Assembly: GCF_000296815.2 (NCBI RefSeq)
Contig: NZ_CAIT01000009.1
Location: 1,790,001-1,854,000 of the forward strand
Source of the DNA: Fibrisoma limi BUZ 3
Lineage (GTDB): Bacteria > Bacteroidota > Bacteroidia > Cytophagales > Spirosomataceae
Reading direction: 5' to 3'
DNA length: 64,000 nt
Shown here: positions 33,591-42,402 of the stretch, in pieces
Layout: each line of letters starts with the position of its first letter
Position numbering within the stretch: position 1 is the first letter of the stretch
Made by a program: the position numbers and the translations under genes
Notes under the pieces: model-generated
Database searches by the model: none
What the model was told of the DNA's origin: nothing
The model's input: the letters and a program-made list of their open reading frames with translations, nothing else

Positions 33591-35245
33591 AAACAACTCG
33601 TACATTCCAGATTGCCGCGTTTTGGCTGTTGTCTGGCTGGCTGGGTGTGTGGGCACAGGTGCCTACGCAACCCTCCGTTGGCCAACAACCAACCGGAGCC
33701 GCGGCCAGCGGTCAGCAACCCGGCGCACAGCAGCCCGCCGGAACAGGGTCGGTAGTGGCGCAGCCCGGCACCACACCCGGCACCGGCGTTAACGTACCGT
33801 CGCAGCCTGGCTCAAACGTAACGACGGGTTCGCCCTCCCTGACATCCCCAGAAGGACCTGTGAACCTTCAGCCGGGCGTAATCTCGACGTTTAATTCTGG
33901 TTTGGGACCGGCACCTACGGGCTTGAAGCCGGGCAATCAGGCTGGTAACGGAAAGCGGTTCACGTTGCAGGAAGCAATTGATTTTGCTATCGAGACGAAT
34001 GTAAACGTGCGCAATGGTAAACTTGACGCCGTAAGTGCAGAAGCCCGTATTCGCGAGATTAAGGCATCCGCTCTGCCGCAAATTGCGGGGAGTGCCTCGT
34101 TAACGGATAACCTGATTATCCAGCGAGCGTTTTTGCCAGCCGTTTTTTTCGATCAGAACGCACCGCCCGATGCTCCAGCCATTCCTGTTCAGTTTGGTGT
34201 AAACTATTCGGGCAATGCCACCATCAACCTGAACCAGGTCATTTACAGCGCCAGCCTGAACGTGGGTTTACGGGCGGCTGCAACGTACCGCGAACTGGCC
34301 CAGCGCAACCTGCAGGCCACCAAAGTAACGGTAGCCGAGCAGGTCGCCAAAGCCTATTACAGTGTGCTGGTAGCCCTGGAGCGGGCAAAATTGCTGGACT
34401 ATAATATCAACCGGATTGATACGCTGCTGATTGAAACCCGGGCGCTCAATAACCAGGGGTTTGTTGAAAAACTGGATGTGCAGCGCCTTGAGGTGCAGGC
34501 TAACAACCTGAAAGCCGAACGGCAGAATGTGCAGAACCTGATTGAGCTGAGTTATGCGCTGCTGAAGTTCCAGATGGGATTAGGCGTCAACGATGAAATC
34601 ACCCTGGCTGAACAACTTCAGGATCGCGCTGTCGATGACCTGCGGCCGTTGATTTCGCCGGACCCAACGTTTCAGTATAGTAGCCGAATAGAGTACTCAA
34701 CACTGGAAACACAGATTAAGCTGGCTGAGCAGGACATAGAAGTTACGCAGAAGGGCTACTTCCCTACCCTGGCTGCTTTTGCCAACTATGGATACAATAC
34801 AGGACGCAATAAAATCGACCAGTTAGTTACGACCCCCTGGTTCAATTTCTCTACGCTGGGTATAAGCCTGCAAGTACCCATCTTCGACGGGTTCCTGAAA
34901 AAGAACCAGATTGCTCAGAAGCGCATCACGTTGCAGAAGGCTCAGAACAGCGGTGAACTGCTCCGGAACTCCATCGATCTGCAAATCCGGCAGGCCAGCA
35001 TTACGCTCCGGAACGGTCTGCAAACGCTCCAGACCCAGCAGCGCAACCGCGATCTGGCCGAAGAAATTGTTCGGGTAACGCGGATTAAATACAAAGAAGG
35101 TGTCGGATCGAGCATTGAGGTGCTGAATGCTGAAGCCTCCCTTCGCGAAGCACAGACTAACTACTTCGCATCATTATACGATTTCCTGATTGCCAAGGTA
35201 GATCAGGACAAATCGCTGGGGCGGTTATACACCGGCGGCAATTAA
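33587..35245 (+). CDS. TolC-family outer-membrane efflux protein
   Basis: A 552-residue protein with signal peptide MKTTRTFQIAAFWLLSGWLG ending near VWAQ. An unusual extension of about 90 residues rich in Pro, Gln, Gly and Thr (for example QPSVGQQPTGAAASGQQPGA) precedes the efflux domain. The domain starts at RFTLQEAIDFAIETNVNVRN and holds the two helical TolC repeats, including INLNQVIYSASLNVGLRAAA and SLQVPIFDGFLKKNQIAQKR with EGVGSSIEVLNAEASLREAQ. It forms the trimeric outer-membrane exit duct for the RND pump encoded next. The extension is not typical of TolC and could be a cell-surface or periplasmic linker. Confidence 0.92.
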   Translation: MKTTRTFQIAAFWLLSGWLGVWAQVPTQPSVGQQPTGAAASGQQPGAQQPAGTGSVVAQPGTTPGTGVNVPSQPGSNVTTGSPSLTSPEGPVNLQPGVISTFNSGLGPAPTGLKPGNQAGNGKRFTLQEAIDFAIETNVNVRNGKLDAVSAEARIREIKASALPQIAGSASLTDNLIIQRAFLPAVFFDQNAPPDAPAIPVQFGVNYSGNATINLNQVIYSASLNVGLRAAATYRELAQRNLQATKVTVAEQVAKAYYSVLVALERAKLLDYNINRIDTLLIETRALNNQGFVEKLDVQRLEVQANNLKAERQNVQNLIELSYALLKFQMGLGVNDEITLAEQLQDRAVDDLRPLISPDPTFQYSSRIEYSTLETQIKLAEQDIEVTQKGYFPTLAAFANYGYNTGRNKIDQLVTTPWFNFSTLGISLQVPIFDGFLKKNQIAQKRITLQKAQNSGELLRNSIDLQIRQASITLRNGLQTLQTQQRNRDLAEEIVRVTRIKYKEGVGSSIEVLNAEASLREAQTNYFASLYDFLIAKVDQDKSLGRLYTGGN

Positions 35246-35268
35246 ATACACTGAAAAAACTACGGTCA

Positions 35269-36384
35269 ATGAAAGCATACTACGCTATAGCAATGTCAGC
35301 CCTGCTGGCTGCCTGCTCACAGGAAAAGAAAACACCGAAGGAGGAACTGGCTGAACTAAAAAAACAGCAGTCGGAGCTGACAGCTAAAATCAAAACGCTG
35401 GAGACTGAGGTGGCTAAGACGACCCCGCAGCAGGCTCAGCAGGCCCGTGTTAAAGACGTATCGGTTTCTCCCCTGAATCCGGATACGTTCCGCCGGTTCG
35501 TGGAAGTGCAGGGTACAATTGATGCCAAGAACAACGTTCTGGTGAGCCCCAAATCGGGTGGGGTCGTAACGGCTGTGTACGTCAAGGAAGGTGATAACGT
35601 ACGGGCTGGCTCGCCCATCGCCAAGATCGACGACCAGATTCTGCGCGAGTCAATCGCTGAGGTTGAAACCCAGCTTTCGCTGGCCAACACGGTTTTTGAA
35701 AAGCAGGCAAATCTGTGGAAGCAGCAGATCGGTACGGAAATTCAGTACTTACAGGCAAAGAATAACAAAGAGTCGCTCGAGCGTCGGCTAGCTACGTTGA
35801 AAGCACAATTGAGCCAATCGACCGTTACGGCACCGATCAGCGGAGTTGTTGATCAGGTCAACGTAAAAGTAGGTCAGTCGGCTGCCCCCGGCGTTGGCCT
35901 GGTACGTGTCGTGAACCTGTCGCAGTTGAAAGCGGTGGCCAAAGTAGCCGATACGTATTCGGGTAGCGTTCGCAAAGGCGATGAAGTTGTTGTGCGGTTG
36001 CCGGACCTGAACCGCGAGCTGCGGACACGCATCAATTTCGTGTCGACAACCGTTGATCCGCTTAGCCGGACATTTACTATCGAAGCGCCCCTGCCGTCGG
36101 ATCAGAGTCTGAAACCGAATATGCTGGCGCAGATCAAGATTAATGATCTGACAAAGCCGAATGCGCTGGTAATTAACCAGAACCTCATCCAGAATACGGA
36201 GGATGGTCAGTTGGTGTATGTGGCCGTGAACGAAGGCGGCAAGAAGGTAGCAAAAGCACGGCCGGTAAAAACCGGACAGTCTTATGGTGGCAAGATCGAA
36301 ATCACGCAGGGCCTGCAGGCCGGTGATCAGTTGGTGACGGTCGGGTATCAGGATCTGGTAGATGGACAACCGATTCAATTTTAG
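35269..36384 (+). CDS. RND efflux periplasmic adaptor (membrane fusion protein), lipoprotein
   Basis: A 371-residue MFP with lipobox Cys16 (MKAYYAIAMSALLAAC). A coiled-coil leader (EELAELKKQQSELTAKIKTL) precedes the barrel-sandwich lipoyl half-motifs VQGTIDAKNNVLVSPKSGGV and VTAPISGVVDQVNVKVGQSA, which flank a helical hairpin (about residues 125-185). A beta-barrel (LKAVAKVADTYSGSVRKGDE) and a membrane-proximal domain (ITQGLQAGDQLVTVGYQDLV) follow. It links the inner-membrane RND pump to TolC. It lies 23 bp after the TolC-family gene. Confidence 0.93.
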   Translation: MKAYYAIAMSALLAACSQEKKTPKEELAELKKQQSELTAKIKTLETEVAKTTPQQAQQARVKDVSVSPLNPDTFRRFVEVQGTIDAKNNVLVSPKSGGVVTAVYVKEGDNVRAGSPIAKIDDQILRESIAEVETQLSLANTVFEKQANLWKQQIGTEIQYLQAKNNKESLERRLATLKAQLSQSTVTAPISGVVDQVNVKVGQSAAPGVGLVRVVNLSQLKAVAKVADTYSGSVRKGDEVVVRLPDLNRELRTRINFVSTTVDPLSRTFTIEAPLPSDQSLKPNMLAQIKINDLTKPNALVINQNLIQNTEDGQLVYVAVNEGGKKVAKARPVKTGQSYGGKIEITQGLQAGDQLVTVGYQDLVDGQPIQF

Positions 36385-36390
36385 TTTAAT

Positions 36391-36465
36391 AGTTTGTGGT
36401 TTGTAGTCCGAATGGGCAGCCATGCGCTCAGCAATGTCGGACTACAAACTACAAACCACAAACTA
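36391..36465. repeat. Heptad-type inverted repeat before the RND gene
   Basis: AGTTTGTGGTTTGTAGTCCG (36391-36410) is matched at 36439-36465 by an inverted arm that has one additional 7-bp unit (ACTACAA repeated). It is built like the pdhA/recF element at 21130-21220. It lies in the 88-bp gap between adaptor and pump genes of one operon, so transcripts will carry it as a hairpin. Confidence 0.75.
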
Positions 36466-36472
36466 CTTCAAC

Positions 36473-39400
36473 ATGAAATTTGAACAGTATAAAACCCTCG
36501 GCTTTACCAACTGGTGCGTTGAGAACCGGACGGCGATCTATATTTTCACCGTCTTGATTACGTTGGGTGGATTGCTGGTGTACAATAACCTGCCCAAAGA
36601 GCAGTTCCCCGACATCAAGATTCCGCAGGTGTACATCAACACCATATACGTCGGTACGGCTCCAGCGGATATTGAGAACACGATCAACAAGCAGATCGAA
36701 AAGCAGCTCAAGTCCATTTCTGGAGTGAAGCGGATTAAGTCGAATGCACTGCAGGACGTATCGGTCATCCTGGTCGAATTTAACCCGGATGTACAAACGG
36801 CTGATGCCCTTCAGCGGGTGCGGGACGCTATCGATAAAGCCAAACCTGATCTGCCGCAGAAACTGGATGCCGGCCCAACAGCGCAGGACGTGAACTTCTC
36901 CGAGTTTCCGATCATGAACATCAACATGGCCGGTAATTTCTCGCTGAAGCAATTAAAAGAATACGCCGAAGATTTGCAGGACGCTATCGAAGCGATGCCC
37001 GAAATCCGGCGTGTGGACATCGTTGGTGCCTTGACGCGGGAGATTCAGATCAACGTTGATCTACCGCGGATGCAGTCGGCTGGTCTGGCGTTTTCGGACA
37101 TCCAGCAAGCCGTTCAAGGCGAAAACATTAACGTATCAGGCGGTGAGCTGAACGTCGATGGGGTACGCCGGACAGTACGGGTAAAGGGTGAATTCTCCGA
37201 CGTTAGTCAGCTCGAGAATTTGCAGATACGTACGGCCACGGGGGCTACAATTCGCCTGGGCGACATTGCCGAGGTGCAGGATAGCTTTGAAGAACAGCAG
37301 GATTTTGCGCGGCTGGATAACAAATCGGTTGTAACGCTGAACGTCATCAAGCGGGCGGGTGCCAACCTGATTTCGGCTTCTGACCGCATCGAAGAAACCA
37401 TCAAAGAATACAAACAGGATCGTTTTCCGCAGGGGCTCGACGTTAAAGTAACGGCCGACCAGTCGGAGCGGACCCGCGCTGATCTGCACGACCTGGTAAA
37501 TACGGTTGTGCTCGGCTTTATCTTTGTGGTGCTGGTGCTCATGTTCTTCATGGGTGTGCGCGACGCCATCTTCGTGGGCTTATCGGTACCGTTGTCGGCC
37601 CTGGTCGCATTCGTGCTGATGCCGGTTGTTGGACCGGTTGTCGGTACGGCTTTCACGCTGAACACGATCGTGCTGTTCGCCTTCCTGCTGGGTCTTGGTC
37701 TGGTGGTAGACGATGCCATTGTGGTTATCGAAAACACGCACCGGCTCTTCAACGAGAATAAAAAATGGAACATCAAGCAGGCAGTGAAAGCGGCTGCCGG
37801 CGAGGTATTTATACCGGTATTGTCTGGTACGCTGACAACCATCGCGCCATTCTTTCCGCTGCTGTTCTGGCCGGGTATTGTGGGTGAGTTCATGAAGTTT
37901 TTGCCGCTCACACTCATTCTGACCTTGTTCTCATCCTTGTTCGTTGCGTACGTAATCAACCCGGTGTTTGCCGTGTCGTTCATGAAGCGCCACGACGAGA
38001 GCGGTCATCACGAAAAGCCGACCTTTAAGGAAATCCAACGTCCGCTGATTATCCTGACGGTGCTGGCTGGTATCGGCTATATCATTGACCGCGGTATTGG
38101 TAACCTGTTCGTTTTGTTTGCCGTCCTCTACGCGCTGAATCACTACGTTGTGACGCCGAAGCTGATCGTGCCATTCCAGGAGTCGCTGTTGCCGAAGTTG
38201 AAAAATGGGTATCGGGGTGTTATTTCATTCCTGCTGGTAGGTTGGCGGCCGGTCTGGGCTATTGTCGGGATGTTTGGTCTGTTCATTTTCACCATTTTTC
38301 TGCTGGGCATTGCGCAGCCAAAAGTCATTTTCTTCCCCAGTGGTGAGCCTGATTACGTGTACGTGTACAACGTCATGCCGGTGGGTACGGATGCTCGCGT
38401 AACGGACTCGGTGACGAAGGTGATTGAGAAGCGGGTTTTTAACGTGCTGAAGGAAAATAAGGCCGAAGACATTGTAAACTCGGTCATCTCAAACGTTGGT
38501 AAAAACGCCGGTGACCCATCCAACCCGGATCGGTCGGCAACTCCGCATAAGTCCAAAGTGACGGTAGCCTTTGTGAAAGGCGAAGAGCGGCATGGTATTT
38601 CAACCGACTCAATCCTGAGCAAAGTACGGGCCTCGATGCAGGGAATCCCGGGAACCGAGATTTCGGTTGAGCGTGAAGCCAACGGTCCGCCGACGGGTAA
38701 GCCGATTGCTATTGAAATTGCCGGGGATGATTTCAAGGTACTGAGCGACCTCGAGAAGCAGATTCGCCAGCGTATTACGCAGGCCGGCATCCTGGGTATC
38801 GACCAGTTGAAATCCGACCTGATTACGAATAAGCCGGAGATTGTTATTGACATCGACCGCGAAAAAGCCGAACGAGAAGGTATTTCATCGGGTCAGGTGG
38901 CCATGACAATCCGGACTGCGTTGTTTGGTCTGGAGGTATCGAAGTTTCGAGATCCGAAAGATGAATACCCCATCATGGTTCGACTGAGACCGGACGACCG
39001 CAGCCAGATTGACCGGTTGCTGAGTCTGAACGTAGTGTACCGCGACATGAACTCGGGCGGTCAGCTTCGGCAGGTGCCAATTACGTCAATTGCAGACATC
39101 AGCTACTCGACTACGTTCAGTCAGATCAACCGCAAAAACCAGGAGCGGCTCGTAACGTTGAGTTCTGATGTGGTTCCGGGCTACAACGCCAACGAAATCA
39201 ACCAGCAGATTCAGCAGCAGGTGATCAACCAAATGGATATCCCTAATGGGTATCAGGTCCGGCTGGGTGGTGAGCAGGAAGACCAGCAGGAGTCGTTCAT
39301 GTTCCTGGTTAGTGCACTGGGAGTAGCGGCCTTATTGATCTACCTGATTCTGGCAACGCAGTTCAACTCGGTGGTGAAACCAATCATCATCTTCGTGACG

Positions 39401-39910
39401 ATTCTGCTGTCGTTCATTGGGGTATTCCTGGGCTTTATCATCTTCGACAAAACATTCTCAATCATCATGTCGGGGGTTGGTATCATCGCCCTGGCTGGTA
39501 TCGTGGTGAAAAACGGTATTCTGCTGATTGAATTCATCGAAGAATTGCGTGGCCGTGGCATACCTCTCCGCGAAGCCATTATCGAAGCGGGCGGTATTCG
39601 TTTGACGCCGGTGTTGCTGACGGCTTCGGCCGCCGTACTGGGTCTGATCCCGCTGGCACTTGGCCTGACGGTCGACTTTGTCGGGCTTTTCCGCGATTTC
39701 GATCCGCACATCATTATCGGTGGCGACAGCGCCGTGTTCTGGAACATTCTGGCCTGGACCATCATTTTCGGTCTAACGTTCTCGACCGTACTGACGCTGG
39801 TCATCGTACCGTGTATGTACTGGGTCAATGAACGCATCCGGATGAAGTGGTTCGGTAAGAAAGATCCGGCGCTGGAGTTGAAAAAACAGCCTGAGGAAGA
39901 ACTGGTGTAA
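36473..39910 (+). CDS. RND-family multidrug efflux permease (AcrB/MexB-like, HAE1 group)
   Basis: A 1145-residue inner-membrane pump starting at the ATG at 36473 (MKFEQYKTLGFTNWCVENRT). It has the twelve-helix RND layout with two large periplasmic loops. Segments include LPKEQFPDIKIPQVYINTIY and AFLLGLGLVVDDAIVVIENT, where the paired Asp of helix 4 carries protons. FFPLLFWPGIVGEFMKFLPL and the repeated second half, with GIIALAGIVVKNGILLIEFI, are also seen. Slightly longer than AcrB because of extra residues between helices 6 and 7. Last gene of the TetR-TolC-MFP-RND operon. Its final 135 bp are duplicated downstream (40779-40913). Confidence 0.95.
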   Translation: MKFEQYKTLGFTNWCVENRTAIYIFTVLITLGGLLVYNNLPKEQFPDIKIPQVYINTIYVGTAPADIENTINKQIEKQLKSISGVKRIKSNALQDVSVILVEFNPDVQTADALQRVRDAIDKAKPDLPQKLDAGPTAQDVNFSEFPIMNINMAGNFSLKQLKEYAEDLQDAIEAMPEIRRVDIVGALTREIQINVDLPRMQSAGLAFSDIQQAVQGENINVSGGELNVDGVRRTVRVKGEFSDVSQLENLQIRTATGATIRLGDIAEVQDSFEEQQDFARLDNKSVVTLNVIKRAGANLISASDRIEETIKEYKQDRFPQGLDVKVTADQSERTRADLHDLVNTVVLGFIFVVLVLMFFMGVRDAIFVGLSVPLSALVAFVLMPVVGPVVGTAFTLNTIVLFAFLLGLGLVVDDAIVVIENTHRLFNENKKWNIKQAVKAAAGEVFIPVLSGTLTTIAPFFPLLFWPGIVGEFMKFLPLTLILTLFSSLFVAYVINPVFAVSFMKRHDESGHHEKPTFKEIQRPLIILTVLAGIGYIIDRGIGNLFVLFAVLYALNHYVVTPKLIVPFQESLLPKLKNGYRGVISFLLVGWRPVWAIVGMFGLFIFTIFLLGIAQPKVIFFPSGEPDYVYVYNVMPVGTDARVTDSVTKVIEKRVFNVLKENKAEDIVNSVISNVGKNAGDPSNPDRSATPHKSKVTVAFVKGEERHGISTDSILSKVRASMQGIPGTEISVEREANGPPTGKPIAIEIAGDDFKVLSDLEKQIRQRITQAGILGIDQLKSDLITNKPEIVIDIDREKAEREGISSGQVAMTIRTALFGLEVSKFRDPKDEYPIMVRLRPDDRSQIDRLLSLNVVYRDMNSGGQLRQVPITSIADISYSTTFSQINRKNQERLVTLSSDVVPGYNANEINQQIQQQVINQMDIPNGYQVRLGGEQEDQQESFMFLVSALGVAALLIYLILATQFNSVVKPIIIFVTILLSFIGVFLGFIIFDKTFSIIMSGVGIIALAGIVVKNGILLIEFIEELRGRGIPLREAIIEAGGIRLTPVLLTASAAVLGLIPLALGLTVDFVGLFRDFDPHIIIGGDSAVFWNILAWTIIFGLTFSTVLTLVIVPCMYWVNERIRMKWFGKKDPALELKKQPEEELV
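39776..39910. repeat. 135-bp direct repeat, copy 1 (3' end of the RND gene)
   Basis: The last 135 bp of the RND gene, from ACGTTCTCGACC to its TAA, recur at 40779-40913 with only two differences, both synonymous (GGT/GGC and GAA/GAG). The copies are 1003 bp apart and enclose xisH and xisI. Confidence 0.95.
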
Positions 39911-39935
39911 CTTCCTACATGCAGACTAACAAAGA

Positions 39936-39975
39936 ATGCGCAGGGAGTTGGAAAAATTTCTGACTCCCTGCGCAT
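39936..39975. repeat. 13-bp inverted repeat between the RND gene and xisH
   Basis: ATGCGCAGGGAGT (39936-39948) and ACTCCCTGCGCAT (39963-39975) are perfect complements with a 14-bp loop. It could be a weak terminator, but no T-tract follows. It lies inside the inserted segment, near its left end, so it may belong to the insertion. Confidence 0.6.
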
Positions 39976-40013
39976 ATTCGTCAGTTCTGGACACTTTGTA
40001 AAATTGATTAGCG

Positions 40014-40433
40014 TTGGCAAAAGATTTATTTCATGAGGCTGTAAAAGTTGCTCTTCAGAGAGATGGTTGGGAAATCACGCACGATCCATATTTCCTGGAG
40101 GCTTTGGGAACCGATATTCAAATTGATCTCGGTGCTGAAAAACTCATTGGAGCCCAACGAAATAAAGACCTGATAGCTGTCGAGGTGAAAAGCTTCATTG
40201 GACCATCCCTGGTCTACGACTTTCATTTAGCATTAGGTCAATACATGAATTACGTACGAGGTCTTCGAAAGGCTGATCCCACCAGATTGTTGTATTTGGC
40301 TGTGCCTGAAACGGCGTACGTATCGTTCTTTGTAAAGGCAGATGTAAGTGAAGCAGTAAAGGAGTTCAAGATTAATCTGCTAGTTTACAGTGATTTGAAG
40401 CAGGAGATCGTTAATTGGTTTAAAGCTTATTAG
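40014..40433 (+). CDS. xisH: XisH-family protein (fdxN-element excision controlling factor, nuclease-like)
   Basis: A 139-residue protein. AKDLFHEAVKVALQRDGWEI, THDPYFLEALGTDIQIDLGA, IGAQRNKDLIAVEVKSFIGP and LALGQYMNYVRGL match the XisH family, first seen as an accessory of fdxN-element excision in Anabaena. Asp38 plus Glu57-x-Lys59 make a PD-(D/E)XK nuclease-like core. No ATG is available, and a TTG at 40014 (with a stop three codons before) must be the start, which is unusual and hints that the original 5' end was lost. Paired with xisI 1 bp downstream. AT-richer than the flanking efflux genes. Biological role here unknown. Confidence 0.85.
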   Translation: MAKDLFHEAVKVALQRDGWEITHDPYFLEALGTDIQIDLGAEKLIGAQRNKDLIAVEVKSFIGPSLVYDFHLALGQYMNYVRGLRKADPTRLLYLAVPETAYVSFFVKADVSEAVKEFKINLLVYSDLKQEIVNWFKAY

Positions 40434-40434
40434 T

Positions 40435-40779
40435 ATGAGCGAAAAACGGGAACGTTATAGACAGATTTTACTGGATTTACTCCAACAGTGGGCTGCCTAT
40501 ACGCCAGTTAATTTAAGCGAAGCCGAAGGGCAAATCATCGCCGATCTGCAACGGGATCATTTTCAGTTGGTGAGGTTAGGGTGGCAAGGTGATGCCTTTG
40601 TGCACAACACAGTCTTCCATTTTGACATTAAGGAAGATGGAAAAATTTGGATACAGGCCAACTGGACCGATACTGACATTGCTGCTGACCTGGTAAGCCG
40701 AGGTGTAGAGAAGAATGACATTGTGCTGGGTTTTCAGCCTCCTCGGTACCGACCGTACACTGGTTACGCTACTGCCTGA
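40435..40779 (+). CDS. xisI: XisI-family protein
   Basis: A 114-residue protein: MSEKRERYRQILLDLLQQWA, DHFQLVRLGWQGDAFVHNTV, FHFDIKEDGKIWIQANWTDT, DIAADLVSRGVEKNDIVLGF, QPPRYRPYTGYATA. This is the XisI family, nearly always encoded after xisH. It starts 1 bp after the xisH stop. Its last base is the first base of the duplicated RND 3' end, so the junction is exactly at the xisI stop codon. The pair has been proposed to be more than excision factors because it is abundant in cyanobacteria without fdxN elements. Confidence 0.88.
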   Translation: MSEKRERYRQILLDLLQQWAAYTPVNLSEAEGQIIADLQRDHFQLVRLGWQGDAFVHNTVFHFDIKEDGKIWIQANWTDTDIAADLVSRGVEKNDIVLGFQPPRYRPYTGYATA

Positions 40780-40913
40780 CGTTCTCGACCGTACTGACGC
40801 TGGTCATCGTACCGTGTATGTACTGGGTCAATGAACGCATCCGGATGAAGTGGTTCGGCAAGAAAGATCCGGCGCTGGAGTTGAAAAAACAGCCTGAGGA
40901 GGAACTGGTGTAA
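40779..40913. pseudogene. 135-bp direct repeat, copy 2: orphan 3' fragment of the RND gene
   Basis: It encodes the last 44 residues of the RND permease (frame of TFSTVLTLVIVPCMYWVNER) without a start. It is followed by what looks like the operon's native terminator (40939-40973). It was most likely the original 3' end, displaced when the xisHI segment inserted. Confidence 0.9.
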
Positions 40914-40938
40914 ATGCTAAAAAGTTTGAATACATCAG

Positions 40939-40973
40939 GAGGGCGCAACGGGAAACCTTGTGCCCTCTTTTTT
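40939..40973 (+). terminator. Strong terminator, probably the native end of the efflux operon
   Basis: GAGGGCGCAA (40939-40948) pairs with TTGTGCCCTC (40958-40967) with one G-U pair, 9-nt loop and a run of seven T's. Confidence 0.9.
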
Positions 40974-41061
40974 ACAAGTAGATGGCCGAGTCCCGCTAAT
41001 TCACCGCAACAAAGAACAAAACAGCATCTGCTCCGTTAATCACCTACCCACAATAAACGTC

Positions 41062-42342
41062 ATGAATCGTACCGCCTTTTTTTTGATCGTTCCGGCGATC
41101 TTCCTGCTGATTGACGCCTATGTTTATCAGGCAATTAAAGCGTTGACCAGAAACGCTACGGAAAGTACCCAACGTACCATTGCGCTGATCTACTGGGGTT
41201 TTACGGCCCTGTCTATTCTGACGTACGTAGTGATGCAGGTGATTCCGCCGGATTCGATCAGCCGCAACACCCGTACGTTCATCTGGGCTAGCCTGGTGAT
41301 TCCTTATTTTTCTAAAGTCTTCGCGGTGCTGGTCATCCTCATTGATGATGTGGGTCGCTTTTTCCGATGGGTTGTATCCCTCTTCTACCGCCCCGAAGTA
41401 CGGGAGGCTGCGTTAGACAATACCCGCCCTAACGTACCCCAAACGGATGTTATACCGCGATCGGAGTTTCTGATGAAAACGGCATTGGTGGCCGGCGCTG
41501 TACCACTGGCAGCATTTACGTGGGGAATTGTATCGGGAGCCCATGACTACCGGATACGGCGCGTTCGGCTGGCGTTGAAAAATCTGCCATCTGGTTTTGA
41601 CGGGCTTAAAATCGCTCAGATTTCGGATATCCATTCGGGTAGCTTCTTTAATAAGACGGCCGTGAAAGGTGGGGTTGAGATGCTGCTGGGCCAGAAACCC
41701 GACATTGTATTCTTCACCGGCGACCTGGTCAATAGTACAGCCGACGAGGTTAACGGATACATTGACATCTTTTCCAAAGTAAAAGCACCATTGGGTGTAT
41801 ATTCAACGCTGGGTAATCACGATTACGGAACGTATGTACAGTGGCCCAGCGAACAGGCCCGGCGACAGAACATTCAGAATCTGATTGCGGCTCATCGCCA
41901 AATGGGCTGGAACATCATGCTCGACGAAAACAAAATTCTGGAGCAGAACGGCGATCGCATCGCGCTGATCGGCGTTCAGAACCTCGGATTTGGACCGGCT
42001 GCGCTCCGGGTTGGTAATCTGGCCAAAGCGTATCAGGGCACTCAGGAGTATCCCGTAAAGCTGTTGCTCTCCCACGATCCTACGCATTGGGATGCCGAGG
42101 TCCGTCCCAAATACGCTGACATTGACGTCATGTTTTCTGGTCATACCCACGGTGCCCAATTCGGGGTAGATATTGGTAACGTTCAGTGGAGCCCGGCCCA
42201 GTATTTTTACAAACAATGGGCTGGTTTATACGAGGACGGCGATCAAAAGTTGTACGTAAACCGCGGCTATGGCTACATCGGCTATCCGGGTCGGGTTGGC
42301 ATCTTACCGGAGATCACAATTTTTGAACTGAAGAAAGCGTAA
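41062..42342 (+). CDS. Membrane-anchored metallophosphoesterase
   Basis: A 426-residue protein starting at ATG 41062 (MNRTAFFLIVPAIFLLIDAY). Four or so N-terminal membrane helices occupy residues 1-160. From about residue 185 the calcineurin-like phosphoesterase fold has all metal motifs: KIAQISDIHSGSF (D-x-H), VFFTGDLVNS (GD), STLGNHDYGTYV (GNH), LLLSHDPTHWD (H) and MFSGHTHGAQFGV (GHxH). A signal-like stretch LVAGAVPLAAFTWGI separates the two halves. Similar proteins are annotated as YaeI-type phosphodiesterases. Substrate unknown. No operon partner. Confidence 0.9.
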   Translation: MNRTAFFLIVPAIFLLIDAYVYQAIKALTRNATESTQRTIALIYWGFTALSILTYVVMQVIPPDSISRNTRTFIWASLVIPYFSKVFAVLVILIDDVGRFFRWVVSLFYRPEVREAALDNTRPNVPQTDVIPRSEFLMKTALVAGAVPLAAFTWGIVSGAHDYRIRRVRLALKNLPSGFDGLKIAQISDIHSGSFFNKTAVKGGVEMLLGQKPDIVFFTGDLVNSTADEVNGYIDIFSKVKAPLGVYSTLGNHDYGTYVQWPSEQARRQNIQNLIAAHRQMGWNIMLDENKILEQNGDRIALIGVQNLGFGPAALRVGNLAKAYQGTQEYPVKLLLSHDPTHWDAEVRPKYADIDVMFSGHTHGAQFGVDIGNVQWSPAQYFYKQWAGLYEDGDQKLYVNRGYGYIGYPGRVGILPEITIFELKKA

Positions 42343-42402
42343 ATCTCTAGGTCGCCTGGCTTATTTGATAATAGCCACCATCGGCTACTTAAAAAGCGAC
42401 CT

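Noticed and set aside
35788-36423. Long antisense reading frame (211 codons) over the adaptor gene
   Set aside because: It lies opposite a well-supported MFP gene, shows no recognisable family and has the composition of a shadow frame.
37207-37983. Antisense frame of 258 codons over the RND gene
   Set aside because: Ser/Thr-rich low-complexity shadow of a hydrophobic membrane protein; no homology or start context.
39340-40020. Antisense frame of 226 codons at the end of the RND gene
   Set aside because: Overlaps the RND gene and the insertion junction; no family features.
40779-40913. Duplicated RND 3' end as a functional short gene
   Set aside because: No start codon context, only 44 codons identical to the pump's C-terminus; it is a remnant.
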